A stretch of DNA of 64,000 nt from Roseicella sp. DB1501 (GTDB taxonomy: Bacteria; Pseudomonadota; Alphaproteobacteria; Acetobacterales; Acetobacteraceae). The stretch lies in contig NZ_JABFHG010000003.1 of assembly GCF_013112485.1 (NCBI RefSeq), positions 372,001 through 436,000 on the forward strand, read 5' to 3'. The position numbers and the translations under genes are program-made. How positions within the stretch are numbered: position 1 is the first letter of the stretch; every line of letters starts with the position of its first letter. This document shows positions 1 to 6,980 of this stretch, one piece after another. The notes beneath the pieces were generated by a model that ran no database searches, was not told where the DNA came from, and saw only the letters and a list, made by a program, of their open reading frames with translations.

Positions 1-195
1 CGCAAGCGATTCGCGCCGCATGTCACCCTGGCCCGCACCGAGCGGGCGGCGCCGGAGAAGCTGATCACCTTCGTGCAAGCGCATAACCTGTTCCGCGCCC
101 CACCCGTGGCGGTTGAGCATTTCACCTTGTATTCCTCCCGCCTGGGCAAGGATGCGGCGGTTTATGTCCCGGAAGTGGAGTATGAGCTGGCCTAG
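1..195 (+). CDS. thpR: RNA 2',3'-cyclic phosphodiesterase / 2'-5' RNA ligase-like protein, C-terminal part
   Basis: Only the last 64 codons lie in the window, and the gene begins upstream. The reading frame starts at base 1 and ends at the TAG at 193-195. The fragment carries PHVTLAR, which matches the second H-x-T-x motif of the 2H phosphoesterase superfamily, followed by a strand-rich tail ending FTLYSSRLG and VYVPEVEYELA, as in the ThpR/LigT C-terminus. Members of this family hydrolyse 2',3'-cyclic phosphate ends of RNA and can join 2'-5' ends in vitro; the physiological substrate is usually unknown. The first HxTx motif would lie before the window and cannot be checked. The next gene starts 29 bases downstream on the same strand, but its copper-related context suggests a separate unit. 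Confidence 0.8.
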   Translation, partial: RKRFAPHVTLARTERAAPEKLITFVQAHNLFRAPPVAVEHFTLYSSRLGKDAAVYVPEVEYELA

Positions 196-224
196 AGCGC
201 ATCCATCCTGACCGGAACGGCGGA

Positions 225-626
225 ATGCGTTCTATCTCGTTGTTTGCGGAGCCGATCCACGCCTCCGGGCGTGTCCGCCCCGTGGCGATCTGCTCCAGGG
301 CCACATCGCGGGTCCTGCTCGCGCTGGCCCTGCTGCTCGCCCCGCTGCGGGGATGGGCCGGGCCCTGGCAGGCGGTGCCGGCGGCGGCCCTGCCCATCTG
401 CTCGGCCGCGGGCGGGCCGCGGCACATCCCCGACCCGACGGCACCGGCCCTGCCGATGGCGGCGCATTGCGATGCCTGCCTGATCCTCTGCCCGGCGCTG
501 CCCGTGCCTGGCGCGGCGCTGCCGCCTCCCATGGCCCTCGGCCTCGTCGCCGCGGCCGCCCCGGCCCGCCGGCCGCCGCCGGTGGCCCTGCCGCGGGAGA
601 GGGCCCGCGGCCCGCCCAACGCCTGA
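225..626 (+). CDS. DUF2946-like small exported protein of the copper cluster
   Basis: This is a 133-residue protein with a hydrophobic stretch near residues 26-45 (RVLLALALLLAPLRGWA), probably a late signal peptide or anchor. After it comes PICSAAGG, then a HCDACL motif, then an Ala/Pro-rich tail ending RARGPPNA. The order ICxxxG, HCxxC and RxPP resembles the DUF2946 family, whose members often sit beside copper-handling genes. Here it precedes YcnI and PCuAC on the same strand, which supports a role in copper acquisition or handling at the envelope. That role is inferred from neighbours and from possible metal-binding Cys/His residues. The first 25 residues look unlike a normal signal n-region, so the true start may be internal. 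Confidence 0.6.
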   Translation: MRSISLFAEPIHASGRVRPVAICSRATSRVLLALALLLAPLRGWAGPWQAVPAAALPICSAAGGPRHIPDPTAPALPMAAHCDACLILCPALPVPGAALPPPMALGLVAAAAPARRPPPVALPRERARGPPNA

Positions 627-702
627 GCGCTGCCGCCGCCCGCGCCGGATGGCCGGCCGGGCGCGCGCGATCCCACGAACCGCGACGCCTCAGGAGAAAC
701 CG

Positions 703-1221
703 ATGCGATTGTCTCTCGCCCTAGCCGGCGCGCTCTGCGTCCTGCCGGCTCTCACGCCCGCCCGGGCCCATGTCACCGTCGACCCCGCCGCCGCACCGGC
801 CGGCAGCTTCGTCCGCACCGCGCTGCGCGTGCCGCATGGCTGCGGCGGCGCGGCCACCACCCGCATCAGCCTCGAACTGCCGGAGGGGGTCTATTCGGCG
901 AAGCCGATGCCCAAGCCCGGCTGGCGCCTGCACATCGAGCGCCGGCGCCTGCCGGAGATGGTGCGCGGCGCGCATGGGGCCGAGGTGGAGACGGAAGTCT
1001 CGCGCATCACCTGGGAGGGTGGGCCCTTGCCCGACGACCAGTATGACGAGTTCGTCGTCCTGCTGCAGGCGCCGAACGAGCCGAACGGCGTCTTCACCCT
1101 GCCGGTGGTGCAGGGCTGCGAGGGCGGCAAGGCCGAGCGCTGGGTGGAGACGCCCGCCGCCGGGCAATCCGCGCACGACCTCGCCCGGCCGGCGCCCGCC
1201 ATCCGCCTGGTGCCGCGGTGA
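703..1221 (+). CDS. YcnI-family (DUF1775) periplasmic copper-binding protein
   Basis: I chose the ATG at 703 because AGGAG lies just upstream at 692-696 and because it opens a clean signal peptide (MRLSLALAGALCVLPAL, then PARAH). The 172-residue product has the DUF1775 pattern: after cleavage at A-R-A the mature protein would begin with His, the copper ligand of YcnI proteins. Conserved blocks follow, such as VPHGCGG, GWRLHIE, ITWEGGPLPDDQYDEF and the late Cys in VVQGCEGG. YcnI proteins bind Cu(II) outside the cytoplasm and act with copper importers or chaperones. The stop codon overlaps the GTG start of the PCuAC gene, so the two are translationally coupled. An upstream in-frame start at 649 would add residues with no signal character. 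Confidence 0.92.
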   Translation: MRLSLALAGALCVLPALTPARAHVTVDPAAAPAGSFVRTALRVPHGCGGAATTRISLELPEGVYSAKPMPKPGWRLHIERRRLPEMVRGAHGAEVETEVSRITWEGGPLPDDQYDEFVVLLQAPNEPNGVFTLPVVQGCEGGKAERWVETPAAGQSAHDLARPAPAIRLVPR

Positions 1222-1721
1222 GGCGCCCGGCCTCGCGGCGGCCTCTGCTCGCCGCCACCCTGCTCCTGTCGCTGCCCGTCCTGGCACTGCCCGTCCTGAC
1301 GCTGGCCCCGGCGGCCCGGGCGCAGACGGCCGGCGAGCTGCACATCGCCTCGCCCTGGACCCGCGCCGCGGGCCAGAACGGCACCGGCGCCGGCTTCCTC
1401 ACCATCACCAACCACGGCAGCGCGGCCGACCGGCTGGTGGGCGCCAGCAGCCCGGCCGCACGGGTCACCGAGATCCACACCCATATGCGGGAGGGCGACA
1501 TCCTGCGCATGCGGCCGGTGGAGGCGGTGGAGATCCCCGCCGGCCAGACCGTCACGCTGCAACCCGGTGGCTTCCACCTGATGCTGATCGGGCTGAAGGC
1601 GCCGCTGATCCAGGGCCAGACCGCCCCGGTGACGCTGCGCTTCGAGCGGGCGGGCGAGGTGACGGTGACGCTCGCCATCCTGCCGGCCGGGGCACGCGGG
1701 CCGGCGGCGCACGCGCACTGA
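1218..1721 (+). CDS. PCuAC-type periplasmic copper chaperone
   Basis: The 167-residue protein starts at a GTG inside the sequence GTGA that overlaps the upstream stop. It has a signal peptide (LLAATLLLSLPVLALPVLTLAPAARAQ) and a PCuAC domain. The Cu(I) ligand spacing H-X10-M-X21-H-X-M is exact, running from the first His of EIHTHM to HLM. Blocks such as ASPWTRAA, GAGFLTI, IPAGQTVTLQPGGFHLML and the final FERAGEV strand also fit. PCuAC proteins deliver copper, for example to the CuA or CuB sites of cytochrome oxidase. Its overlap with the YcnI gene and the neighbouring DUF2946-like gene make a compact copper operon. No copper-responsive regulator is visible nearby. The His/Ala tail (GPAAHAH) is an unremarkable extra. 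Confidence 0.95.
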   Translation: MRRPASRRPLLAATLLLSLPVLALPVLTLAPAARAQTAGELHIASPWTRAAGQNGTGAGFLTITNHGSAADRLVGASSPAARVTEIHTHMREGDILRMRPVEAVEIPAGQTVTLQPGGFHLMLIGLKAPLIQGQTAPVTLRFERAGEVTVTLAILPAGARGPAAHAH

Positions 1722-2212
1722 CCTCCGGGCCGCTGCGTCTCGACCTGCCGCGGCAGGTCGGGCGCCAGCGGCGCGGCTATCCGGGCCGGCATATCCGTCA
1801 CCCTGCGACGATGCACCCGACGCCCCGCTTCCATTTGTCCCAGGGCAGTCGGCGTCGGAGCGCCGGCCGCGGTCTTCATGGCCTGCCGATCCGGTGCGCT
1901 TAGCGTATGGGTGGGGCCCGAGTCCGACCGCGCCGGCCCCACGGCTCGTTGGTCAACCACTCTCGACACGCCATCCGCTGATCCGGGCACCGGGATCCGT
2001 TTCAGGCTCCGCTCGGCGCCGTCGTAACAGGCGGCCCTTGGTTCCGCCCTGTGCCAGCAAGGATGCCCAGAATTGCGTAACGAGGCATTCAACCCATAGT
2101 TAATTCTGGTTTGGTTATTGAATAGTTGACGCAAAAATCAAAAATAGTGAATGATAGCTCTCGCTTTGTTGCATTCTGAGCTTGTGTCATTCTGATTTAT
2201 GCACGAAACAGA
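1722..2212. other. Gene-free stretch, with a palindrome and an AT-rich end
   Basis: I find no credible coding sequence in these 491 bases. The first part is GC-rich and contains a perfect 20-bp palindrome (annotated separately). From about 2085 to 2200 the composition falls abruptly to AT-rich sequence with runs such as GCAAAAATCAAAAATAG, which is rare in this window. The AT-rich part lies directly upstream of the methyltransferase-like gene and probably holds its promoter. I cannot single out convincing -35/-10 hexamers. Confidence 0.6.
1741..1760. repeat. Perfect 20-bp palindrome behind the copper operon
   Basis: CGACCTGCCGCGGCAGGTCG reads the same on both strands. It lies 19 bases after the stop of the PCuAC gene. 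As RNA it can form an 8-bp stem with a CGCG loop, but no T-run follows, so it is not a classical intrinsic terminator. It could be a transcript-end hairpin or a dimeric protein-binding site. Confidence 0.6.
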
Positions 2213-2923
2213 ATGACGATAATGATCCGGGAACATCTCGCAATGTGGCAACAGGTCCAGGGCGCCTTAGCATATGTCGGCCGAAAGGCACCCATTGTTC
2301 GGCGAGCCCTGCCGCCCGCGCTGGATGTTGCCCTTATTTCAATGTTCGATCGTCGCATTGTTCCGCAAGAGCCGGACCGGAAATACCTGACGGGCGTCAT
2401 CTTCCCCAGCCTCCTGCCGCTCGAGAGCGGCCGCATCCTGTTCGTCGGCTGCCGCAGCTACACCAAGCCCTATGAGGCGGTGTTCCAGGACAGCGAGTAC
2501 TGGACCCTGGAGATCGACCAGATCCACGCGAAATGGGGCGCCCGGCACCACAAGACCGGCGATGTCCGCAATGCCGACGAGTTCTTCGCGCCGGGTTACT
2601 TCGACCTCGTCTTCCTGAATGGCGTCCTCGGCTTCGGCGTCGATGCCGATCACGACCAGGATCTCACCTTCACCGCCCTGCGGCGCGTCATGCGCCCTGA
2701 CGGCGTTCTCGTCCTCGGCTGGAACAAGGGGCGGTGCAGCGATCCGCTGACCCGGCCGACCCTCGGCGCCGGCTTCCGGCACCAGGAACTCTGCGGCATG
2801 CCGGCGCGGAAGGACTTCCCGGACTCGACCCATGTCTACGACCTGTTCCGCGCCGTTGGCGGCAGCCCGGTCATGGAGGAGCGGAGGCAGGGCGTCAGCG
2901 CGGCGCCGGCCTTGCCGCGTTAA
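2213..2923 (+). CDS. Class I SAM-dependent methyltransferase-like protein
   Basis: The 236-residue protein has the outline of a Rossmann-fold methyltransferase. A strand followed by a turn, RILFVGCRSYTKPYE (about residues 73-87), stands where motif I should be. An acidic LEID follows at the end of strand 2, then FDLVFLNGVLGFGVD (motif IV-like), then LRRVMRPDGVLVLGWN (motif VI). Motif I is unusual because the normal GxGxG glycines are reduced to VGCRS. The later motifs resemble methyltransferases found in surface-glycan and lipid loci, but the substrate cannot be read from sequence. The start could also be the ATG at 2222. The gene stands alone with AT-richer DNA upstream and in its first 150 bases, a possible sign of acquisition. 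Confidence 0.65.
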   Translation: MTIMIREHLAMWQQVQGALAYVGRKAPIVRRALPPALDVALISMFDRRIVPQEPDRKYLTGVIFPSLLPLESGRILFVGCRSYTKPYEAVFQDSEYWTLEIDQIHAKWGARHHKTGDVRNADEFFAPGYFDLVFLNGVLGFGVDADHDQDLTFTALRRVMRPDGVLVLGWNKGRCSDPLTRPTLGAGFRHQELCGMPARKDFPDSTHVYDLFRAVGGSPVMEERRQGVSAAPALPR

Positions 2924-3231
2924 GGCAGACCGCCGAGAGACGGAAATGCCCGGAGGCGCGGCTTCGCCCTGACACCAGGAGCCGATCGCGGTGTTGGATC
3001 GTCCCTCGCCAACCACCAGGCGAGGGGCAGGCTGATATTGGCGCGGGGGGGCGGCTCCCCTTGACCACATCCCGTGCCGCACCCCGCGGCCCGATCTTCC
3101 TTCGCTTCCGTACCGGTTCGGGTTATCCGCACCGCATGATGGTTAATCCCCCTCCTGTCGTCGCGCGCGCTCCGCTCCACCGGGGCCGGCATCGGAAGGC
3201 GGGCAGGGCGGGGGATCGGCGAGGCGGGGCC
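2924..3231. other. Gene-free stretch between methyltransferase and protease genes
   Basis: These 308 bases carry no open frame with protein-like features. The protease frame is open through here, but its translation is Arg/Pro-rich and has no signal peptide, so I treat it as non-coding. I see no terminator or operator that I can defend. Confidence 0.5.
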
Positions 3232-4095
3232 ATGCTCGCGGGCGGCCGCGTCTTGCGGCGATCGCTTCTGGTCGCCGGGCTGGGGCTGTGGCCCGGCCTG
3301 GCGCCGGCGCAGCCCGCCATGGTCGCCGCCCGACCGGCGCTGCCCGGCATCGGCAGCGCGGATCCCCGCCGGCCCGTCAGCCTGGCCGAGACCCCCTGGC
3401 GCGCCCTCGGGCGGCTGCAGCTCGAGCTCGGCCCACGCTGTTCCGGCGCCCTGATCGGCCCGCGGACGGTGCTGACCGCGGCGCATTGCCTCGTCGCGCC
3501 GCGCACCGCGGCGCTGGTGCAGCCGGGGACCGTGCATTTCCTCCTGGGCTATGAGCTGGGCCGGCAGGCCGGCCATGCCCGCGGCGTCGCGCTGCAGGTT
3601 GCGCCGGGCTTCCGGCCGGCATCGCGCGGGCCGCGCGGCGCCGACTGGGCGCTGGTGACGCTGGATGCGCCGCTGGGCACGCCGGACCGCATCCTGCCGC
3701 TGCTCGCCGCCCCGCCGGCTGCCCAGGCGGCCCTAATGCTTGGCGGCTATCAGCAGGACCGGCCGGAGGTGCTGCTGGCCGATGCCGGCTGCCATCTGCT
3801 CGGGGTGGCACCAGCGGGAACGGTGCTGGCGGGGGCGCTGCTGCTGCATGACTGCGCCGGCACCCGCGGCGCGAGCGGCGCGCCGCTGCTGGCTCGCGGC
3901 GCCGATGGAGGCTGGGCCGTGGCCGGCGTGGTCTCCGGCGGGGTCGGGGCCATGGGAGCAGGGGACGCACCGGTCGGCGTGGCGGTCTCGGTGGCGCCCG
4001 TGGCGGCAGCGCTGCGGGCGGGCGGGTCCGGTTCCGGGCCAGCGTCACCCCTGGCCCCGGGCATCGTCCCGGACCGGGGCGCGGGTCACCCCTGA
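3232..4095 (+). CDS. Exported trypsin-like serine protease (S1 family)
   Basis: From the ATG at 3232 the product has 287 residues and a signal peptide (RRSLLVAGLGLWPGLAPAQ, cleavage near residue 27). A chymotrypsin-fold triad is visible: His85 in LTAAHC, Asp138 in GADWALVTL and Ser215 in RGASGAPLL. Cys70/Cys86 and Cys187/Cys208 are placed to form the two usual disulfides. The protein should act in the periplasm or outside the cell; its substrate is unknown. The frame stays open upstream to 2734, but that extension lacks protein character, so the signal peptide decides the start. The C-terminal end overlaps by ten bases the 3' end of a convergent metalloprotease gene on the other strand. It resembles small single-domain V8/glutamyl endopeptidase-like proteases, with no PDZ domain, so it is not DegP. 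Confidence 0.85.
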   Translation: MLAGGRVLRRSLLVAGLGLWPGLAPAQPAMVAARPALPGIGSADPRRPVSLAETPWRALGRLQLELGPRCSGALIGPRTVLTAAHCLVAPRTAALVQPGTVHFLLGYELGRQAGHARGVALQVAPGFRPASRGPRGADWALVTLDAPLGTPDRILPLLAAPPAAQAALMLGGYQQDRPEVLLADAGCHLLGVAPAGTVLAGALLLHDCAGTRGASGAPLLARGADGGWAVAGVVSGGVGAMGAGDAPVGVAVSVAPVAAALRAGGSGSGPASPLAPGIVPDRGAGHP

Positions 4096-4493
4096 TCCGG
4101 CTCGCCCTCGCCTTCCAGCCGGGCGATATCGGCGTCGGACAGGCCGAAATGATGGCCGATCTCGTGCAGCAGCACGTTGCGGACGAGGCGGAAGAGGTCC
4201 TCCCCGGTTTCGATCCATTCCAGCAGGATGGGCTCGCGGTAGAGCAGGATCGTGTCGGGCGATTGCGGCACGTCCAGCACGCTTTTCTGTGTCAGCGGCA
4301 CGCCGCGATAGAGGCCGGTCAGATCCCAGGGATTGTCGATCCCCATCTCCGTCAGCGTCTCGTCATCGGGGGCTTCCTCGACGACGATGGCGGTGTCGCG
4401 CACCTGGGCGCGGAGGGCGGCGGGGATGGCGGCCAGCGCCGTCTCCGCCATATCCAGGATGTCCTCGAGACTGGGCGGGGTGCCATGGCGCAT
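4086..4493 (-). CDS. Zincin-like metallopeptidase (PF06262 type)
   Basis: The 135-residue protein ends with the zinc-protease signature [13 protein letters not shown], in which HExxH supplies two metal ligands and the catalytic Glu. Before it come [21 protein letters not shown] and [13 protein letters not shown], matching the small alphaproteobacterial zincin family. These cytosolic proteins have no established substrate. The start at 4493 gives the usual family length. An in-frame ATG at 4547 would add 18 residues, and its codon would overlap, on the opposite strand, the start codon of phhB. No clear ribosome-binding site supports either choice. The 3' end overlaps the convergent serine protease gene by ten bases. 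Confidence 0.85.
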   Translation of the reverse strand: MRHGTPPSLEDILDMAETALAAIPAALRAQVRDTAIVVEEAPDDETLTEMGIDNPWDLTGLYRGVPLTQKSVLDVPQSPDTILLYREPILLEWIETGEDLFRLVRNVLLHEIGHHFGLSDADIARLEGEGEPDQG

Positions 4494-4545
4494 GCCGACA
4501 CCGGAGGACGCGCCGGGCGCGGCGTCAAGCGGGAAGGGGCGGGGC

Positions 4546-4836
4546 ATGGTCGAGCGACTGGATGCGACGGCGCGGGCGGCATTGGCGGAGAGCCTGCCGC
4601 ATTGGCGGCTGGCGGAGGGACGGGACGCCATCCGCCGCGAGTTCCGCTTTCGCGACTTCTCGGAGGCCTGGGGCTTCATGAGCCGGGTGGCGTTGCTGGC
4701 CGAGGCGCAGGACCATCACCCGGAATGGTCGAATGTTTGGAACCGGGTCGAGATCCTGCTCAGCACGCATGACGCGGGCGGGCTGTCAGAGCGCGACCTG
4801 CGGCTGGCGCGGGCGATCGATGCGCTGACCGGCTAG
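4546..4836 (+). CDS. phhB: 4a-hydroxytetrahydrobiopterin dehydratase (pterin-4a-carbinolamine dehydratase)
   Basis: This is a 96-residue protein, a normal length for PCD/DCoH. It contains the active-site segment [19 protein letters not shown], with the paired His residues and the following Pro, and the helix [13 protein letters not shown] near the end. It dehydrates the 4a-carbinolamine formed by aromatic amino-acid hydroxylases to regenerate quinonoid dihydrobiopterin. In bacteria without phenylalanine hydroxylase the family also works in molybdopterin metabolism. No hydroxylase is seen in the window. A GGAAGGGG Shine-Dalgarno sequence precedes the ATG by eight to nine bases. The gene is divergent from the zincin gene. 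Confidence 0.92.
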   Translation: MVERLDATARAALAESLPHWRLAEGRDAIRREFRFRDFSEAWGFMSRVALLAEAQDHHPEWSNVWNRVEILLSTHDAGGLSERDLRLARAIDALTG

Positions 4837-5081
4837 AGCGGATCGCGGGACGGCGTGACGCCACCCTGAAAACAACAGGCCACAGCGGAGCGGCGTTCCA
4901 TCTCGAACGCAATCCGCTGTAGAGAGGACTCCGATCCGCCGCCTTCACCAGACGTCCCGCGAAGGTGGCGGTCGGAACGCTAGGGCGTGATCGCTTGAGG
5001 TGACTCACCGAAAAGCGTGGCTCACGCGATCAAGCAACGGCCTGGACCATGATCCGTGACCCAGTGTGAGCGGATCATCGT
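4837..5081. repeat. Intergenic stretch with several hairpins
   Basis: No gene is evident. Three inverted repeats are visible. ACAGCGGA at 4882-4889 pairs with TCCGCTGT at 4913-4920, and inside it GCGTTC pairs with GAACGC (4893-4898, 4905-4910). TGATCGC at 4988-4994 pairs with GCGATCA at 5026-5032. ATGATCCG at 5049-5056 pairs with CGGATCAT at 5071-5078, only three bases after the end of the Rrf2 gene, and could end its transcript. The 14-mer CCCTGAAAACAACA at 4864-4877 recurs exactly at 35707-35720. Taken together this looks like a dispersed intergenic repeat rather than coding DNA. Confidence 0.6.
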
Positions 5082-5519
5082 CTAGATCGCTTCCCGCATC
5101 GGCGGCCCACGCCGCATGGTCTCGGCCAGATCGGCGATCGAGGTGGTGGCGAAATCCTTCAGCAGGGCCATCTCCGCCTGGTCGAAGCGCTGGCGCAGCA
5201 GATCGGGGACATGCCGCCCGATGGTGCATTCCGCATTGGTCTTCCGGTGGACGCCGAGCAGCTTTTCCTTTTCGGGATGGATGGCGCGCCAGACATCGCG
5301 CAGCGTGATCTGCGCGGCCGGGCGGGACAGGGAAGCGCCGCCGGGGCCGCGCTGGACGGAAATCAGCCCTGCCCGCGACAACTGGCCGGCGATGCGGCGC
5401 ACCACCACGGGATTCGTGCCGATGCTCCAGGCCAGCCGCGCACTGGTCGAGTCGCCGGCGGATTCGTCGGCGACGAGGAGCAGGATGTGGAGAGCGACGG
5501 AGAAGCGTGTTGCAATCAT
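5082..5519 (-). CDS. Rrf2-family transcriptional regulator (YwnA-like, without Fe-S cysteines)
   Basis: The 145-residue protein begins MIATRFSVALHILLLVADES and carries the Rrf2 winged helix: the recognition region (TSARLAWSIGTNPVVVRRIAG) is followed by the wing (GLISVQRGPGGASLSRP). The family includes IscR, NsrR and RirA, which bind Fe-S clusters through three Cys. Only one Cys is present here, in NAECTIGRHV, the place where YwnA/CymR-type members have NCPVG. It therefore probably senses something other than an Fe-S cluster, perhaps thiol state or a small ligand; this is inference. It is divergent from mmcB, with 81 bases between, so it may regulate itself or that gene. The frame is open far upstream, but the ATG at 5519 gives the family start. 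Confidence 0.88.
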   Translation of the reverse strand: MIATRFSVALHILLLVADESAGDSTSARLAWSIGTNPVVVRRIAGQLSRAGLISVQRGPGGASLSRPAAQITLRDVWRAIHPEKEKLLGVHRKTNAECTIGRHVPDLLRQRFDQAEMALLKDFATTSIADLAETMRRGPPMREAI

Positions 5520-5600
5520 GTCCAAGAATGTATGACTTGCGACAATTGACAGTTGAGCGCCGGCATGGCCAGGGGGCTGCCCTTCACGGAGTGGAGTCCT

Positions 5601-6092
5601 ATGAACAAATTCTCCATCTGTGGCGGGCCAGCCGCACCGGCCGAACGAACCCTGGCGATTTGCCGGGCCGCCACGCGATTCTGCGCCCTGCGCGGCTGGG
5701 CCCCGATCCAGGAGGTGCCGCTGCCGAACGGGCGCCGCGCCGATATTCTGGCGCTGCAACCCGATGGTGGGTTCGTGATCCTCGAGATCAAGTCCTGCGC
5801 CCGGGACTTCCTCTCCGACCTCAAATGGCCGGAATACCGCGACTTCTGCGATCGGCTTTATTTTGCCGTCGACCTGGACTTTCCACAGGACCTCATTCCT
5901 GAAGATACAGGCCTGGTGGCCGCCGAGGGGTGGGAGAGCGCCTTGCTGCGCGAGGCGCCGGCGCATCCGCTCGCGCCGGCCCGGCGCCGCGCCCTGCTGC
6001 ATCGCTTCGCCCGGCTCGCGGCCGGCCGGCTGGCCGCCGCCTCCGATCCGGAGGGCCATGCGGCGATGCGGGCGGCGCTGAAGGTGGAGTAG
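5601..6092 (+). CDS. mmcB: MmcB-family DNA repair nuclease
   Basis: The 163-residue protein matches MmcB, a PD-(D/E)xK-like protein that is part of the SOS-related repair response in Caulobacter. The putative nuclease core is visible: RRADILAL supplies the first acidic residue, and FVILEIKSCARDFLSDLKW supplies the E-x-K pair, followed by YRDFCDRLYFAVD. The later LVAAEGWESALLREAP and a helical Arg/Ala tail also fit the family. The ATG at 5601 has GGAG upstream; an earlier ATG at 5553 would add 16 poorly conserved residues. A TTGACA hexamer at 5546-5551 lies between this gene and the Rrf2 gene, but I see no matching -10 sequence and no clear LexA box. Confidence 0.88.
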   Translation: MNKFSICGGPAAPAERTLAICRAATRFCALRGWAPIQEVPLPNGRRADILALQPDGGFVILEIKSCARDFLSDLKWPEYRDFCDRLYFAVDLDFPQDLIPEDTGLVAAEGWESALLREAPAHPLAPARRRALLHRFARLAAGRLAAASDPEGHAAMRAALKVE

Positions 6093-6113
6093 CGGCGCTG
6101 GCAGGCGGCTGCG

Positions 6114-6980
6114 TCAGGCGATCTGCAACTCCTGCAGCGCCTGCTCCAGTTCCTGGAAGCTCGGCATATAGGCCGTCGGGGCCATCTTGCGGCCGGTCTC
6201 GACCGCGACCTGCGGCGCGTTGCCGTGCAGATGCGCGACCAGGACGGCGCGGATGACCTCGTAGTATTTCGCCTCCTCCTCGACCACGCCCTTCAGCCGC
6301 GCCGCCATCGGCCCGACCATGCCATAGGCCAGCAGCACGCCCATGAAGGTGCCGACCAGCGCGCCTCCGATCATGCCGCCGAGGATCGCCGGCGGCTGGT
6401 CGATGCTCGCCATGGTCTTGATGACGCCGAGCACCGCCGCGACGATGCCGAGCGCCGGCAGCGCGTCGGCGACGGATTGCAGCGCATGCGAGGGGTGAAG
6501 CTCCTCGATCAGGATCTTCTTCAGCTCGCGTGCCATCACATCCTCGATCTGGTGCGGGTCGTCGGCATTCATGCCCACCATGCGGAGGTAGTCGCAGATC
6601 AGCGCGCTGGCGTGATGGTCCTTCTGGATCTTCGGGAAATGGCCGAAGGCGTTGCTCTCCTCCGGCTTTTCGATATGCGGCTCCAGCGCCATCGCGCCCT
6701 TCGACTGGGCGAGCCGGACGAAATAGTAGAGCAGGCTCAGCATCTCGACGTAATCGGCCTTCTTGTAGCGAGCGCCCTTCAGGATTTTCCCGAAGCCGCC
6801 CGCCACATGCTTGATGTCGCCGATGCTGTTCGCCATGACGAAGGCGCCGATGGCGGCGCCGCCGATGACGATCATCTCATGCGGCAGGGCGTGCAGGATG
6901 ATGTCGAACTTGCCGCCGGCGATGACATAGCCCCCGAAGACGCAGGCGAGCAGGAAGACGAGGCCGGCGATCGTCGTCAT
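6114..6980 (-). CDS. motA: Flagellar motor stator protein MotA
   Basis: The 288-residue protein has the MotA/TolQ/ExbB layout: two N-terminal membrane helices (TIAGLVFLLACVFGGYVIAGG and the MIVIGGAAIGAFVMAN segment), a cytoplasmic loop, then two more helices (ALPALGIVAAVLGVIKTM and IGGALVGTFMGVLLAYGMVGP). The loop contains YFVRLAQSKGAMALEPHIE, the region that in MotA contacts FliG. With MotB it forms the proton channel that drives flagellar rotation. The length equals that of typical MotA proteins. Its ATG overlaps the motB stop by four bases, so motB lies first and the pair is translationally coupled. No other flagellar genes lie in the window, so the stator genes are separated from the main flagellar cluster. 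Confidence 0.95.
   Translation of the reverse strand: MTTIAGLVFLLACVFGGYVIAGGKFDIILHALPHEMIVIGGAAIGAFVMANSIGDIKHVAGGFGKILKGARYKKADYVEMLSLLYYFVRLAQSKGAMALEPHIEKPEESNAFGHFPKIQKDHHASALICDYLRMVGMNADDPHQIEDVMARELKKILIEELHPSHALQSVADALPALGIVAAVLGVIKTMASIDQPPAILGGMIGGALVGTFMGVLLAYGMVGPMAARLKGVVEEEAKYYEVIRAVLVAHLHGNAPQVAVETGRKMAPTAYMPSFQELEQALQELQIA

Noticed and set aside
2734-3231. Upstream extension of the trypsin-like protease
   Set aside because: The extension begins inside the methyltransferase gene and lacks protein character; a proper signal peptide begins at 3232.
4760-5008. Minus-strand 82-codon frame after phhB
   Set aside because: It reads across hairpin arms of an intergenic repeat and has no protein-like features.
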